Positions 13,865 through 28,724 are shown, numbered from the stretch's first letter. The stretch is DNA of 64,000 nt from Rachycentron canadum (GCA_038496675.1 CM076659.1:3740967-3804966), one strand, 5' to 3'. Notes: generated from the letters alone by a model not told the origin. Numbers and translations: made by a program.

Positions 13865-16800
13865 GCAGTGAGACAGATGACAACAGCAGTATACCGATGG
13901 CTGAGAGGACAGAGGTCAGCCCCGGAGGCAGGAAACCCTCCATCCACCTGACCCTGCCTGACTTCCAGGACACCTCCACCGGTCTGCTCCCTCCCTGGTT
14001 TCAGTCTTTCTAATGAGGCCTTTCACTGAACATATTTGGATTGCAGCATGCTGAATTGATTAGTTAAAGTTAAACACATCTTTCTTTCTTTCCTCTCTGG
14101 TGTTGGGTAAATACCAGTGAGGAAGGTGAATGTGCAGGTCAGTTTAAATCCCCCGGCATTTGACCTATTATGGATTAAAACTATGTTTGCCTGTCTGCAA
14201 CGCAGCTTTGGGAAACAGATGTTCTGTTTAAATATCAATGATCTCACTCACCTCCACATCTGAGTTTTTAGCCAGACCAGGGGTCTGTGCACTTGCCGTT
14301 CAGTCACAGGAAATGTTCTGAAAATGAACAGAGAACAAATGTTTGTTTTTTCCAAACTATTATGTTATTGTGTTATTTTATGATTTCAAATGAACAAGTG
14401 GTCTCTCTCAGGATAAGTCTTATCAAAGTGAAAGGTATTGAATTATATAAAATATCTTTACCACTTATTTGGGACAAAATATTGTGTCCATGTGTTTACC
14501 ATCTGAAATGTCTGAATCTGAAATATAATATATATAAGTATTCACTGTGATAAAATATAATCAAATTGCCAACCATTTAGTTGTTTTTTAACAACTACAG
14601 CGTTTTGTCACTTCCCTTCATAGGTTCATTGAGCCCTTCATCAGTTGCAGCATCTCGTCTGGAAGCGGCGCTGTCCGAGGTGTCGGACTTGAGCTCTACC
14701 CGTCGCCAAGGACCCACCTACATCTGGACCACTCTGGAACGCATTTGGCTACAGGCTGGTACGACAGTAATACGTGCTGATTCGCTATATCACAAGTTTT
14801 CAAAACCTTGGGGTTGGGATCTCTCGGAAAATTGGATTTGAAATTCCTTCTGTCAACAGGGAATTTCTTTTCATTCCTGGCTGGGGTTCAGGGTCAGTCA
14901 ATTACCATGTAATCACAATGTGTGCTACATGGGAGTTCATTTGCTGCTGAACTGAGAGCACAGGGAAACTCTGCTCATACATTTATTGACTCTGAACTGG
15001 AAAAAATGAGGTAAATTCTTATGGAAATTGACAATCGACAGTAATCAGATTCCATATTTTCCCTAGTGTTGTTAAGATGTATGAATAATAATCCCATTGG
15101 CAAGTACGAAATGGACAGAGCATTGATTTCAGACAATTAAAGCTTTTAAGTTCTTCAGTCTTTTTAAGGACTATTGCAATAAAAGCGAATAAGACTGAGT
15201 CTACAGCCATGCTGCTTGCAGCCCTGTGAGACTGGACTTTATACGTTTATGCTTTGAGCTGAATGCTGATGTTAGCATGTTTAAATTAAAACAAATGTTG
15301 ACATCTTTGTTTAGTGTGTTAGCATGCTGTTTTTTGCTGATGAGCAGGAAACACAGTACAGCTGAGGCTAATGACTAACAACTCCTAACGACTCACCATA
15401 GTCATTAGGATTTGTCCTCTAGGGACCATGAATTTTATGACAATTCACCCAATAGCCATCAAAGTGGAGGAACGATTGTGTGACTGAAACTACCATCTCT
15501 AGATATTAAAAACAATACTTAAAGAGTTGTTACATCGACTGTTCAGGTCTGTTTTCAGTGTAAAGGCATTTAGTTGGTTCATGACCTTTACATGACCTTT
15601 GGCACGATTGTATTATGCCTCAAGCATTTGTCCAGGTCCATTGGTCAAGGATTCTTTCTCTGTTTGTTAATCAGGAAAGTGGTCGCTTTATCTTGGGAAC
15701 ATGCGGTGTACCTCAAGGATCAATTATTGGACCATGTTTATTTTCGGTTAACAACGTTGGTTAAAAGTATCCCAAAAACTAAGCCCCCAGTCTGGATGGA
15801 AGCCTGAACTCTCCATGTTAGAGATGACTTCATCAGACAAATCCAGATCAAACGAAAAATACAGCAATCAGAATTTTTTAATTGGAACTTTTGGGTAAAA
15901 ATCTGCACAGTGTTGTATAGATGCTACTATGAAGCTGTGCAGTCTGGGTGTCTCCCACAGCTTACTGACCTGCTTACAGGCTCAGTTGGATTCAATCTCT
16001 CTGGGGTCTCAGACATTGTTTATGCACTTTATGTACAATGCGAGCACACGTTTATTTTTACATTTTGAGCACTGCAGTTATAGAAATTCAGTCAGGGTCA
16101 CCCATAAAAGTTGGAAAAACTTTGAGTTATAAAATAACGGATATAGGAATACAGCAAATCGACTCCTGCCAGAGATGATTTATTGTAACCTTGTTTAAAC
16201 TACATAATTTTGTTTGATTACTGCAGCCATTTTCTGCTGCCTCTGCCTTCACAAACAAGGGTAAATAAGGAAAACGTTAACAATTTAGTGGTCGGAAGTG
16301 AATACCTTATGTAGGCGCTTTACCTGCATACGTGCAGCTACCTGCTCCTATTAAGGGCAGAATGGCAGTGATGCATACATCTATTACTTCCAGCCCTTCA
16401 GCCTTCAGTCTGCATGTGGAAGTTCAGGGGAGAGCAGAGCATTAGCAGGAACTGAAGGGAGAGGAGTACAGAGATGCTCAGCACAAACAACACCCCATCT
16501 ATCCGCTCAGCTGGAGTGGATGAGGCATGGGAATAGGAATCCATATAGCAAGTGAGTGAAGGCAGTGAAGGAGCCAGAATACCAGTGTGATACAGTACAG
16601 GATGGGATGGGTGGAGAGGCCGAGGGGTCACGTCCCCTGTGGCCTGGTGTAATTTGAAGGTTATTTTCTACGTCCAACCTTTGAACCCCCCCCCAATTCC
16701 TCTGCTGAGAACAGGCAAAAAAAAAAAAAAAAAAAAGCACACACACTAAACTGTGTATGTGAGACCAGGGGTGTGTCCCCTCATTCAAGGCTGAGCCAGT

Positions 16801-16949
16801 TGTACCCCTTGTCGACCCCCCTTCTCCTTCCCAGCATTCCTCTTAACATCAGTCACTTCCTCTCTCAATGTCACATCCTCAATGACCACATAGAGAAAAA
16901 AAACACACACAGACGACTCTTTGAAGGGATACATTTAGCTGTATGTAAC

Positions 16950-16998
<49 letters not shown>

Positions 16999-19593
16999 CT
17001 GCGAATATATAAAGGGACTGTATACATGCACGCACCGAGCTAATAGTTTGAGAGCTCAGGTGACGAGCAGGACGAGGCCTTACATAACCATTCACTGAAT
17101 TTGTTTTCCCTGAAATGAAGCCATGAAAAGGAACCCTGAGGCTGGGAAATAGCTCATTTTTCATCTGACAGAGGTAGCATGCATGCGCTAAGTATTTCCC
17201 ATCTGTGCATCTATGTGACGCAGGTAAACAAACAAAACATCCGCTACCAAACACACACATGGGTTCACGCAGCGCTCAGGAGCAGACGGCGTGTGCAGTA
17301 TATTTGCACACCACAGTTTATTCTATCTCTCTGTAACACACACGGGGCTGCATGAGTTTAGAGCCGAGGCGTTTCTTTCTCAGGGTTTCTTCTGGGTGTT
17401 GACCCAGCATCGACTCATGAGAATGATTGACGGCTCCCTGCTCCAGCTTCCTGTCCACACAGCGGTCTGCTCCATCGTCAGGGGCGGGTCCTCTGGTCAG
17501 CTCTGTGTCCCAGGGCTTATTGGACAATGAAATGCTTGTAGGCGTAATTCTTTGTGTGTCTGTGTGTGTGTGTGTGTGTGTGCGTGTGTGTGTGTGCACG
17601 CGCATGTGTGTAACTGTGTGTGTCTGGGGTTTGTCCTCATCTTCCCAGCAGCAGCAGAGAGAGGAGGCAGCCGGCTTTAGTATGCGATGGCCATATTTAG
17701 GCAAGACTTTCATGACTTCCCAGGCACTACATTGCTCCCACTCTCTCTTTCACACTGTCTTTGTGTGTGTCCGTGTGTGTCTGTGTATATGTGTCCATCT
17801 AAGTGTAGTGTTTTGTGTTTGTATTTGTATTTGAGTGCTGCACAGTTTACATTTTAACATGGTGCTGCTGAACTCACAGTTAAGTCATCGCTTACTTTCA
17901 CTTGTTACTGAGATTAATGACATTTTTTTGTCCATCTTCTGTCCTTGATCGTTTCTCTTTTTTTCATCCATCCTTTCCCTAACTCCTCCTTCACCTTTTT
18001 TCATCCTTTCCCTGTTTCTCCTCCATTATTCTGTTCCTCCGTCTTTCCTGTCCTCTCATCACCTACTCCCTACTTCCTATCCTCTCACATTCCTCTCACC
18101 TTACTCTCCATTCCTCTCTCTGTCTCCTCCCACAGGGGAGTTGTTCATGGCCGACGGTCGGTTGAAGGAGGCCCAGTTCTGTATTACCGAGGCCAGCTCA
18201 CTCTTCCCCAACTCGTACTCGGTGCTGCTGCAGCGTGGACGCCTGGCCGAGCTCCGGGGTCAGCTGGACGAGGCTAAAGGCCTGTATGACGAGGCCCTGG
18301 CCATCCATCCCACAGGAGAGCGCATACTGGTGCACATGGTAAGAGACAGTGAAAGCTTTTCCATTACCACTGGACTAAGATGAACAAGAAATGGAGAGAT
18401 CTACACAAATTTGAATTGTTTGTCGGTTCTTCCAGCTCTTCCTAACATGTACACAAACACACCACACAAACAGTACACGCACTCAATTTTAATTTAAGTC
18501 AGTGCATTTCCATACATTGATACGTGGAGGGCAATAACACATTGCTATCACTGTATAAACTAACATACAAATATACAATAAAATAAAAAAAGTGGTCATA
18601 CACACAATTACATTTTTTAAATTTGCATTTATTATAGATTTTTTTATTTGTTTTTATTTTTTATTTTTTACAATACAATAAATTTCCTGTTATTGAACTG
18701 TGTTGGCTGATTCTCAGAGACTCACCAATACATTTACACAGATGATGTGACACAAAAATACACACGCATGGTAAAATTATAGCATTTTCATTATGGTCCT
18801 TAACGAGAGATAAATCCAAATTAATCAACTAACTTTACATTTTTAGTAGATTTGACATTAATTAATAAATTTAAATATATATATTTTAACAGGCAACTAA
18901 TGAAAATATCAAAATACCTAATCCAATTATTCTTTTTTCAAAAGAATCATACAACCTAAAAATAGATGAATACATCATTAGGTTAACAATGTCCTTGCTT
19001 TAAAAGGATTGAGCAATTTATTTATTTTTCAGTCAGTGCTCCTCTAAAAGGCAAAATTTATGTTGATTTGCAATTTATTATGATTTCAGGTGTAATTCAA
19101 CAGGAATTATGAGGCTAGTTTGCGATTAGCAGCTAAAATTAGCTTGTAAACTGGCAGTAGAGATGTCAGCTCCTCGCGATCATGATGTTTCTCCTACGTG
19201 CAGCGTTGTACGTTGGTCGTTATCATAATATCAGATTATAGCTCAGACATATTCTGTGTTAATTTGTTGTGGGAAAATTTTCTATTTCAGAAAACAGAAA
19301 CAAGCTTTGGTCGATAACCAACAAAGTACAAATACAGCTCAAAGACTGGCTTTCTCTCGTCTGATCACTCCTCCACATTTCTTTCATCTAGCTCCTGCAC
19401 TATAAAGATCCTCTCTCGCCCACTTCCACCCACTCCCCCTCTCAGTCTCTCTCCCAGTCTGTCCCCCAGATGATCCACTGGATTAACAACAATTGCTCTG
19501 ACCTTTGAACTTTCTCTGTTGTCATGGTGAAGTGACCAGAGACGGATATTTTTCAAATCCAAGACTCGCACCACCTCACACTCACTCACACAT

Positions 19594-19639
<46 letters not shown>

Positions 19640-19792
19640 CGTGCGCAATGACTCTGGTCTCCATAGCGACCACAGATGTGCTGGTTGATATCTCTTTGAC
19701 TGGCCACCTTGTGACCACATAAGGCTAATGCTTTTGTTCCTACTGTGCACTTTAGTCTGGGTGTGTGTATCCACATGTGTGTATCAGTGTGT

Positions 19793-19837
<45 letters not shown>

Positions 19838-22744
19838 AGTCCCATTGGGGAAGACAGAGGTTTGCGTCTCTTCCATATTTGGCCTGTGGGAGAACCAATC
19901 CCAGGGGTGAAAAGTTGAAACAAAGCCAGCTGGCAGTGTCCTACTCTGGGTCTCTTACAGGGCAGATGTGTTCTCAGTGTGTGAGTGTGTGTGTGTGCAC
20001 ATGTGCATGTGTTAAGCCATGACTGTCGTGTATGCCTGCCTTTTCTTTTGATAGACTGTGTGTACCGTTTCTTCAGAAAGTATCCAGACCTGTTAACTTT
20101 TTGCAGACTGTAGATTTATTTTGAAATAGTTAGAGTCAAAGCTGATTAAGACCAAAATGACAAAGTGAAAACATGTTTGTGGAAATTTCTGAAAATAATA
20201 AAAAATATAAAACTATTAAGACTCCAGATTGTCGTCAGGTGCAACCTTTATTATCACCAGCGGCAAATTGATTTAATTGGACATAGTTTAGAAAGGCCTA
20301 CACCTGTGTGTGTGTGTGTGTATAAGGTCCCACAGTTCACACTGCATGTCAGCACAAAAACCAAGCCAAGAAGTCTAAGTCACTGTCTATGGATCTCTGC
20401 AATAAAATTGTGGTGAGGTATAGATCAGGTCAAGGAGCACAGTGGCTCAGTAATTGTGAAATGGAAGATGTTTGGAACCACCAGCACCTTTCCTAGAGCA
20501 AAACTAAATAGCTGGGCCTTGCTGGTGACCCAGAATCGTCACAGTGGACGTGTTCAGACCTGGCATGAACATGGCGCTCTGAAGTAGACAGTTCTAAGTA
20601 TAAGTGTGAATGTACCCAAGATGCATTTGATGACACATTTAAGATCTGATCACTCAGACCATGTTAAGAAGCATCTAAGCCACGATATTCCATCACTTTG
20701 ATGATTTGAAACCAGGGAGACTTTGTTTGTTAACCCCTCACAGTACAGGGTCTTTGGACAGACCATCCAGAGAGCATGAGGAAAAAGAGTACCTGATCTG
20801 ACGAGACACAAATTAAACACTATGTTAAGAACTTTAAGCACTAATGCTGAACACCAGGTAATGCTCATCACCTGGCAGAATCATATTATCAGGGTGCCTC
20901 TCAACAGGAGTTAAGTCAGAATCAAGGGAAAGCTGAATGCAGCCAAATACAGAAAGGTCCATGATGAGTCCTCAAGACCTGAGGCTGGGAGGACAGTTCA
21001 CTTCACAGCACTAAATGACAGCCAAGACAACCACTGAGTGGCCTCAGGACAAGTCTTTAACTTACCTTCTGTGGTCCAACCTAAGCCCAGACTTTACCCC
21101 ATCAAAAATCTGCAGAGACCCGAAGGTGGCAGTTCACTTCCCATCCAATCTCACAGCTTGAGAGGATCTGTCAGGGAGACTGGAATAAACTGCACAAGTC
21201 CAGGTGTTCAAAGCTTGTAGAGACTTACCCAAGATGCACAGAAACTGGAATTGCTGCCAAAGGGGCTTTGACGAAATACTGAATTAGAGGACAAAATACT
21301 TTGTCAAAAAGATTTGCAGTTTCTCAGAAATTTCTAAAAAACACATTTTCACTTTATGAGTAAGTGAGTGTCGACTGAAAATTGCTTTTTCCCTTCAAAA
21401 GAAAATTTCCAACAAAATAAAGTGTGCAAAAGGGAAGCGTCTGAATATTTTCTCAAGCGACTGCATGTCCTTGTATTAAGGCACATGTTGTTGTAGGAAC
21501 TAATATAACCCAGATATAAACCCAAATATAAAAATGCTGCGATATAAAATTCTGCATGCTGTGGATTATATATTATACATGCTAATGGAGCAGTCTGCTA
21601 AATGGTTGCATCCTTGCATTGTGATGGAGCCTAAGTGGGACAGTGTGTGGGACATTTTATTTGGAGCACTGCCCATATTTCTGGCTTGCATCAGCCTTCC
21701 AGAATACAACCTACAGTCGCTGCTACTCAGTGGCTCTGGCTTCATGCATTTATTTTTATACTGTATCTGCTGTGGACACTTTGTGTGCCGGTGGCCCATT
21801 TATTCAGCTCTGCCTTAAGGGGAACTCTGATGATATTCTTACACTTGAGCAATTATTCTGCAAAAGTACATACTGTACTTTCCTTGAATGTCCTTAAGAT
21901 CTTTTACAGCTTTTTTGTTATGAGGGGTACTGATATAAAAAAAACAGTGCTCCTATTGTGGCTTCACAAGATGGTTTTTCTCATGTTCAGTTTTTCATTG
22001 TGGAAGATTTTTTTTTTTATGAATTTAAATCTTATTAATCTTATTATGTGACAATAGAAGCTAATGTGGAATATAAAATTTATTTTTTATTTATTCACAT
22101 TATTTATTGGACAGCTTACAGTGTTGATACAGACAGGAAGTGTAAAGAAAGCGAAAGGTGGATTATATGCAGCAAATACGCATTTTTTCTTTTTCTTCTC
22201 AGATTTTAGAGCATTTTGGCAAAAACAATTAAATGTATTCTCAGAGCAGAAAAAAGCAATAAAGCAAAATATGTATGTGCACATTGTGACTTAAGATAGA
22301 TATGGATTTCTAGTGAGCGGGAATCTTTCCAGGCTCCAAGGTATTAGCTTCAAGTTTGTAATGTGGCCGCCACCAACCATCTTGGTTTTTTAAAACCAGA
22401 AGATACCATATTTGATGAAATGGGAGCATTATTTAAAAAAGGGGGAATGTGGTGTATGGGAAACCCGCAACTGGAAGCCACGCAGAAGCTCAACAGCCCC
22501 TGTGGTGTGGCTCCTAATAACACACCACCACCATCTTCCCTCATTCACCACACACCATTTTACTCACTCCACCTCTACATGTCAACATCATCTGCGTCCG
22601 TTTTCTGAATGTGTGTGTGTGTGTGAAGAGAGAAATGCAGCAATCAGACAGTGACTCACAGCTCTGGTCAGCTGCTGGTTTCAGAGTATTTTTGGATGAA
22701 TGAGGGTGTGTTAGTGGGAGAAACCAGTATAGGGCTATGGTATG

Positions 22745-22809
<65 letters not shown>

Positions 22810-23106
22810 GTTGTGCTGCAGATTTCGATTTTAATGTCAGCATATGTTCTGTTTGTCTATCATGGTATCAGTCATGTCAGCTTAACTTCATCATACTAAG
22901 TGTTTGGTTTGACTTGTGTGTTGACTGTGTGTGTGTGTGTGTCTATGTGTGGCATGTAGTGCATGTGTGCCTGTTCAGATGTGTAGCTGATCCTGAAACA
23001 TGGCCCAGCCTTGCTTCCGGCCATGGTATGAAATGAATCTGACCCACTCCCAACATCCTCCACATCTCATCCCTCCTGCTCTGTAGTGGAGCCTGCTCTG
23101 AGTCAG

Positions 23107-23148
<42 letters not shown>

Positions 23149-26100
23149 ATGCACATACACTAAGACTCAGTCACTCACTCACACACACACTTTACTTTCC
23201 CCCCTCTCCAACAGAAGCATATTCATACACAGCTTCACATATGCATGCATACTCTCAAGGACGAGGACTTGTGCTCATTGAATTAATTGCGTTCCAATTA
23301 TCAAATGCCCCCCATCTCTCTCTTCCTCTCTCTCCCTCTCCCTCCTTTCCTTTCTGTGTGGATGGGGGTGGTTGTCAGCTGATTAGATAATGCAAATACA
23401 TTATTTATAACACTTTGCTCGTTCTCGCCGCTTTATGGGATTGCCTAGCAACCAGGGAAATATATTCTATTGAGCAAGACCTCTGATAACCACAGAGAGA
23501 GAGAGAGGGAAGGAGTATGTGAGAGAGAGAGAGAGAGGAAGAAAAAATCGGGTTGCAAACAGGGAGACGATTGGGAGTTGGCTGGTGCCTCCGTTGCTAT
23601 GTATGGCTCATCTGGGCTCACTTATTTTTTCCTTTTTCTTTGACGCCTCTCTTTTTCCTTCCATCTCTCTTCCTCTCTATTCATTGTTCCCATTATAGCT
23701 CTTTCTAGCTCGCTCTCTTCCTCGCTTTCTTCCCTTTCCTTTCCTCTGTGGCTCCTGCATCACTCCTCTTCATTTCTTCTCCCTCTCTTTGCCTTTCCTG
23801 TTGCTATCTTTCCATGTTTGTGTGTTTGTGTGTCATGCTGACTTGTATGTGGTCTAATAGGAAGGTGGCTGCAGGAATCGATTCTAGATGCTTTGTGTAT
23901 CCTATTTCTTTTTTCAAACACACACTAACGGTAAAGACACACCTTCAGACACATACTATTTTCCATGCAGACATGCCATGTATGTGCATGCCGTGGTGGA
24001 GATGCAAAGGTCAGCACGGTCAATATCATATCAAGCTGACAAAAACAGAACATAGCAGCGTTAAGAGGTTTAAATCTTCCTATGAGCGATGGGCGGGTCA
24101 GTCATGACATTGTTCAAATCCATAAAACTGTATTTTAAATATTAGTGGAGCTCCTAAAGTTTCCAAAGATACTAAATATGTCTGGGAAAATATTTAGGGG
24201 CAGGTATGTAACTATAGTTTCATTTGATGGAGGGATGCTGCCCGAAAAAAACATGGAGTCTTAGGTTTAAATATTTTACTGGGTGTCAACATCACATGGC
24301 TTCAGGAACAAGCTAAAACAGAATATATACATACATATATATACACCAGACTGTATGAATATGATATAAATATAATGATACTGGAGGAATCTACTAGATG
24401 GGAAGATCAATGCTACTGCTATGTCTCTACGGCAGTTAGCCTAGCTTAGCATAAAGCCTTGAAACAGCTAGCCTCACTCTGCACAGCTGCGTACACCCGC
24501 CATCACATCTGATATTCTCTCATTAATGCAATGCATGCTACCCTTCTCCAGTCTTTATTTGAAGCTAAGCTAACTAAGCTAACTGTCTGTTGCTTTATAT
24601 TTTACTGACACATGTGAGAGTAAAGAGGGAAAGTGCAGATTAAGGGGTTAATACTTAAGGAAAGTTCAGGCCAACACAACTAAGTTAAATATAGCGGCCT
24701 CAGCTCTCCCTGTCTGCCCAGACTTGACCACTGACTGGATTAAGGGTTCAGGTGAAGCCTCTCTTCCTGGTTCAATGGCAGGGCATTGGGCCACTAGGTT
24801 ACACTGTGTGTATGTGTGTATTAGCTGTTAGCCTACAGGGGTTCAACAGATGGTTATCGAGTGTCATAGCAGCCCTCTGGCCGCCACAGTGCATTATTAT
24901 GGAACGCCTCGGCCTAAACCACGCCGTGCACACACTTTAACCCTTAAACATCACAGTTTCTAACCTTTTATCTAAACTAAACCTTTTCCAGCCTCATTCT
25001 ACAGTTTGCTTGCTCAGTCACAGCTCTTCAGCTATGTAGGCAGCATGGCTGACAACAGCAGATTGCAAGCCTAAATTTAGAGTTCAGCTGTCTCTACACT
25101 GTCTAGAAGACGTTAATTCCTGTGCTTTTTTTTTTTTTTTCTGGGAACTGATCCATATGACCATTTTGTGACTGTGACTGATTTGGTGTTTATGTCATGG
25201 TCAGTTACTTTAGAAGGTATTGAGCCCCCTTTGCTTTAGTGTTGAATTATAGATAGATACTATAGATAGTAGATAAAAATAACCATTTTTGCAGTCTACA
25301 CCCAGGAGATGTATATCAGAGAAACTATAATATATATATACACCATATATAGTATATGGTACTGTAAGTGTGTAGCTAGCTAACAACCATTTTTGTCAGT
25401 GTCTGGTTGTTCATCTATTAACTTAAATCGGAAAAAGTTTTTTAAGTAATAATGAAGTTATCCAACAAATATTATTGTGGTTGCTGTTTAGCTCTTGTTG
25501 GCATGTTAGAATATTACAAAGTACTCGTTTTGTCTTTGCACAGTATGAAATATGAATTACATTAACTGACACCAAAGAACAAAAACTCATTTCCCCAATG
25601 CTAATCAATTTCATAATCAAATCTCTGTTGGGTGTGTTTGTTTGTGACATCCAGGAAGCTTTTTTTTTTTTTTCATTCTCTTCAATCTAGCTGATGGAAA
25701 TACGCTTAATTAAATGCGGTTTATTGTTGCAGCAGTTCAAAAAGTTTGCTTAAATTCATCTTGAAAGAAGGATGAAAACACCACTGCCCACTTGTTTGGT
25801 TTTGGCTCAGCTGAGTTCAGTTGTGCTTTAATGGCACGGCAAGAAACAAACCTATGCTGCCAAGCTTCATGGGATCAGTTGAGGTAAAACTGGAGACAGA
25901 TGGCTGGGAGTAATTAAAGCGAAACCAATAGATACCAGTTTTATCAGAGTAATGCCAGAGACACTCGGCAGCAATCTCAATGTTCTTGAACACACATTTG
26001 TTCACTCACTTCCACTTTTTTTTTTTTTTTTTTTTATCTGTTCACTCTCCTACTCCCTCTTTCATTTTTTGCATGGCTGCATCCAATAGCACTTTTATCC

Positions 26101-28435
26101 ACAGTTCTTAACAGTTTGCCTCATTTACCCCTTCATGCTCTCACACCGATCACAGTGAGCTTTCATGGCTTGATCTTCAAAGGCAGTTTGGGATTTAGTG
26201 TCTCGCCCAAGGACACTTTGACATACAGACACGAGGAGCTGGGGATTGAACCACCAACCCTGTTTTTAGCTGTGTCTCATTTGCTTTTCTCGTACTTTCT
26301 TTCTTGTTTCCAACTTAAAGCAATAGTTCACTATTTTGGGTGTTATATCATGTTCTGTCTATAAAAGTGGACGTAGACTCTGGGTGTGAAAAGTGAAGCC
26401 AATGCTGAAGAGCCTTAAACCTTCATTCTATCTAATGACCATCAGGGGGCGACTCCACTGGTTGTAGAAAGAAGTCAGACTGTATTGAAGTCTATCTACT
26501 TCTCGCTTGATTTATTCGCTCAGTAAATGTTTTCCTAATGAGTTCATGGGCTCAGTCTCAAGTTTCAATTAGGGCATTAGGGTGTGGTCAGATCCACCCC
26601 TCACTCCTCAATCCGCTCCACCTTCTCAGGACAACGTTAGCCCAAATCAAAGACCCAGTATATATAAAACACTGAGCATAGCCTCTAAATGCTCACTAAC
26701 ATTTTATATAGTTTCACACAGAAATGTTTGAAAATGAAAACTATTTATGGTTTTAGGAAAAGTTAAATACTGGAACAGCTAGCTGCAGTAACTATGTGCC
26801 AAAGTCTTGTCAAGGCCTGGTTGTACCATTAAAAATGTCGCCTGTTTAAGATACTTAGATCGGTTATTGTGTGTTTTTAAAACTTAATTTGTGGCTACAG
26901 CTCACTCAGTCATCCTCGAGCTAAGTGTAGCTGTGGTGTTTCTGGTTTAATATCACAGTGTGGACATGTGGATGGTCTATGTCTGTGTGCTTTGGAAGCC
27001 ATTACAGCAGGAAAAGGGACTCAAAATTAGCGCGTTCACCCACTTCTGAAAGCGGATTGTAGCCTTTTCCAGTGCCTGCAAAAGCCAGATGTTAGCAGGT
27101 GCTTTCACCAGTGGGAAAGGGGCTTAAATCACTATTCCCAGGGCTGGTTGGTGAAGTTACAGGAGTCACTAACATCTGCTGGGACATACTGGCAGTAGTC
27201 AGTCACAATAGGCCCCAAGCTTCTTCCTGCTTAATTGAGGTTGATTAAAGAAGAAAACAAGCTTGTTAGCTGCGTGATAACAGCCAGGTAGCAAGTTTTG
27301 AAAGCTAAGGGGACAACAGGTTCACACGTGCCATGGGATCAAGTCTCCGTCAGGGGGCAAGTTATTCTCCGACAGAGGAGGTTACATAAAACACACAGCT
27401 AATGAGCTTTAGCAGCATTTTGGAACCAGTGCTCCATTTCTTCAAAAGGTAGCATTGTCAAAACTGTGAATTAGCTAATTCTAAATTTGCCACTGCACTA
27501 AATGTGCCAATGCCGAATGGAGTGAGCTGATTTTGCTGCAAAGTTTTTCCCATTTTAAATGTTGGTGTGACCGAGTCTTAAGGTTTTCAGGTTTGGAACC
27601 ATCGTGTTTATAGAGACCAAAATCTGTAGGTACTGACTGACAAGTTAGACAGATAATCTATTATCAAGAAACAGCTTCATCAGATAAATTCCTCAAAGTC
27701 GAGCACTGTTGTCTCAGTGCAAATAAAACCCTCTCAGAGGTTTGGTAGGTTTATTTATTCACTTTGAACAGAGCCAGGCTAGATGTTTACCCCTGCTAAA
27801 CTAAGCTGAGCTAACCACATCCCACAACCGGCTCTGTAATTAATGGACAGATGTGAGATTAACATTGTTCTTATCTCACTCTCAAATAGAAAAGTACTTA
27901 TTTCCAAAACAGTTTAACTAACTGGATGTTTTACATGTTGCACCTCAGGCCCATGTGAGAATCGTGCAGTGAGTTCTTCCCGGTCATCTTGACAGTATAT
28001 ACACTAGTGTTTATTTGATTTCTGCTGACCCAGAAGGATCAACTTTTCCATGATTACCAGCATAACTGACGTTCGGCACAGATGGAAGGGTGTGTGTTAG
28101 TGTGCGTTCGTGTGTGTCTGTTAGCCCACTGGCCGACTGTGTTTATGCTAGAAACACTGGAACAATGTAACCCCTGTGAGTCTGGAGACCGGAGAGCACA
28201 GACAGTAAGACGTGGAGGCTAGTGGCCAAACCGGTGGCAAGGACTCCATCATACACCCATACACACTTGTGCATGCATACACACACAGCCACACAGACAC
28301 ACACACACATTCACGAGCTGGTGAACCTGTGTGTTCAGCCTGGGAGAGATTTCTCAGTTTCGATCTTCCTCTGTTTTCTACACAGAGGCACAGAGGAAAA
28401 GGAGAACAGAGGAAGATAGATGGCAAACGAAAGAG

Positions 28436-28478
<43 letters not shown>

Positions 28479-28485
28479 TAGTGTG

Positions 28486-28553
<68 letters not shown>

Positions 28554-28680
28554 TGTGAGCTCTTATTGAAAGTTGCATCAGAACCCCTAGACAGCTATGT
28601 GAATTTCAGCCCAATTAATCTGGAGCTTGTGAGTAGAGGCTGCATAACAAGACTCGTCTGTCTGACCTCAGGCCAGCTCA

Positions 28681-28724
<44 letters not shown>

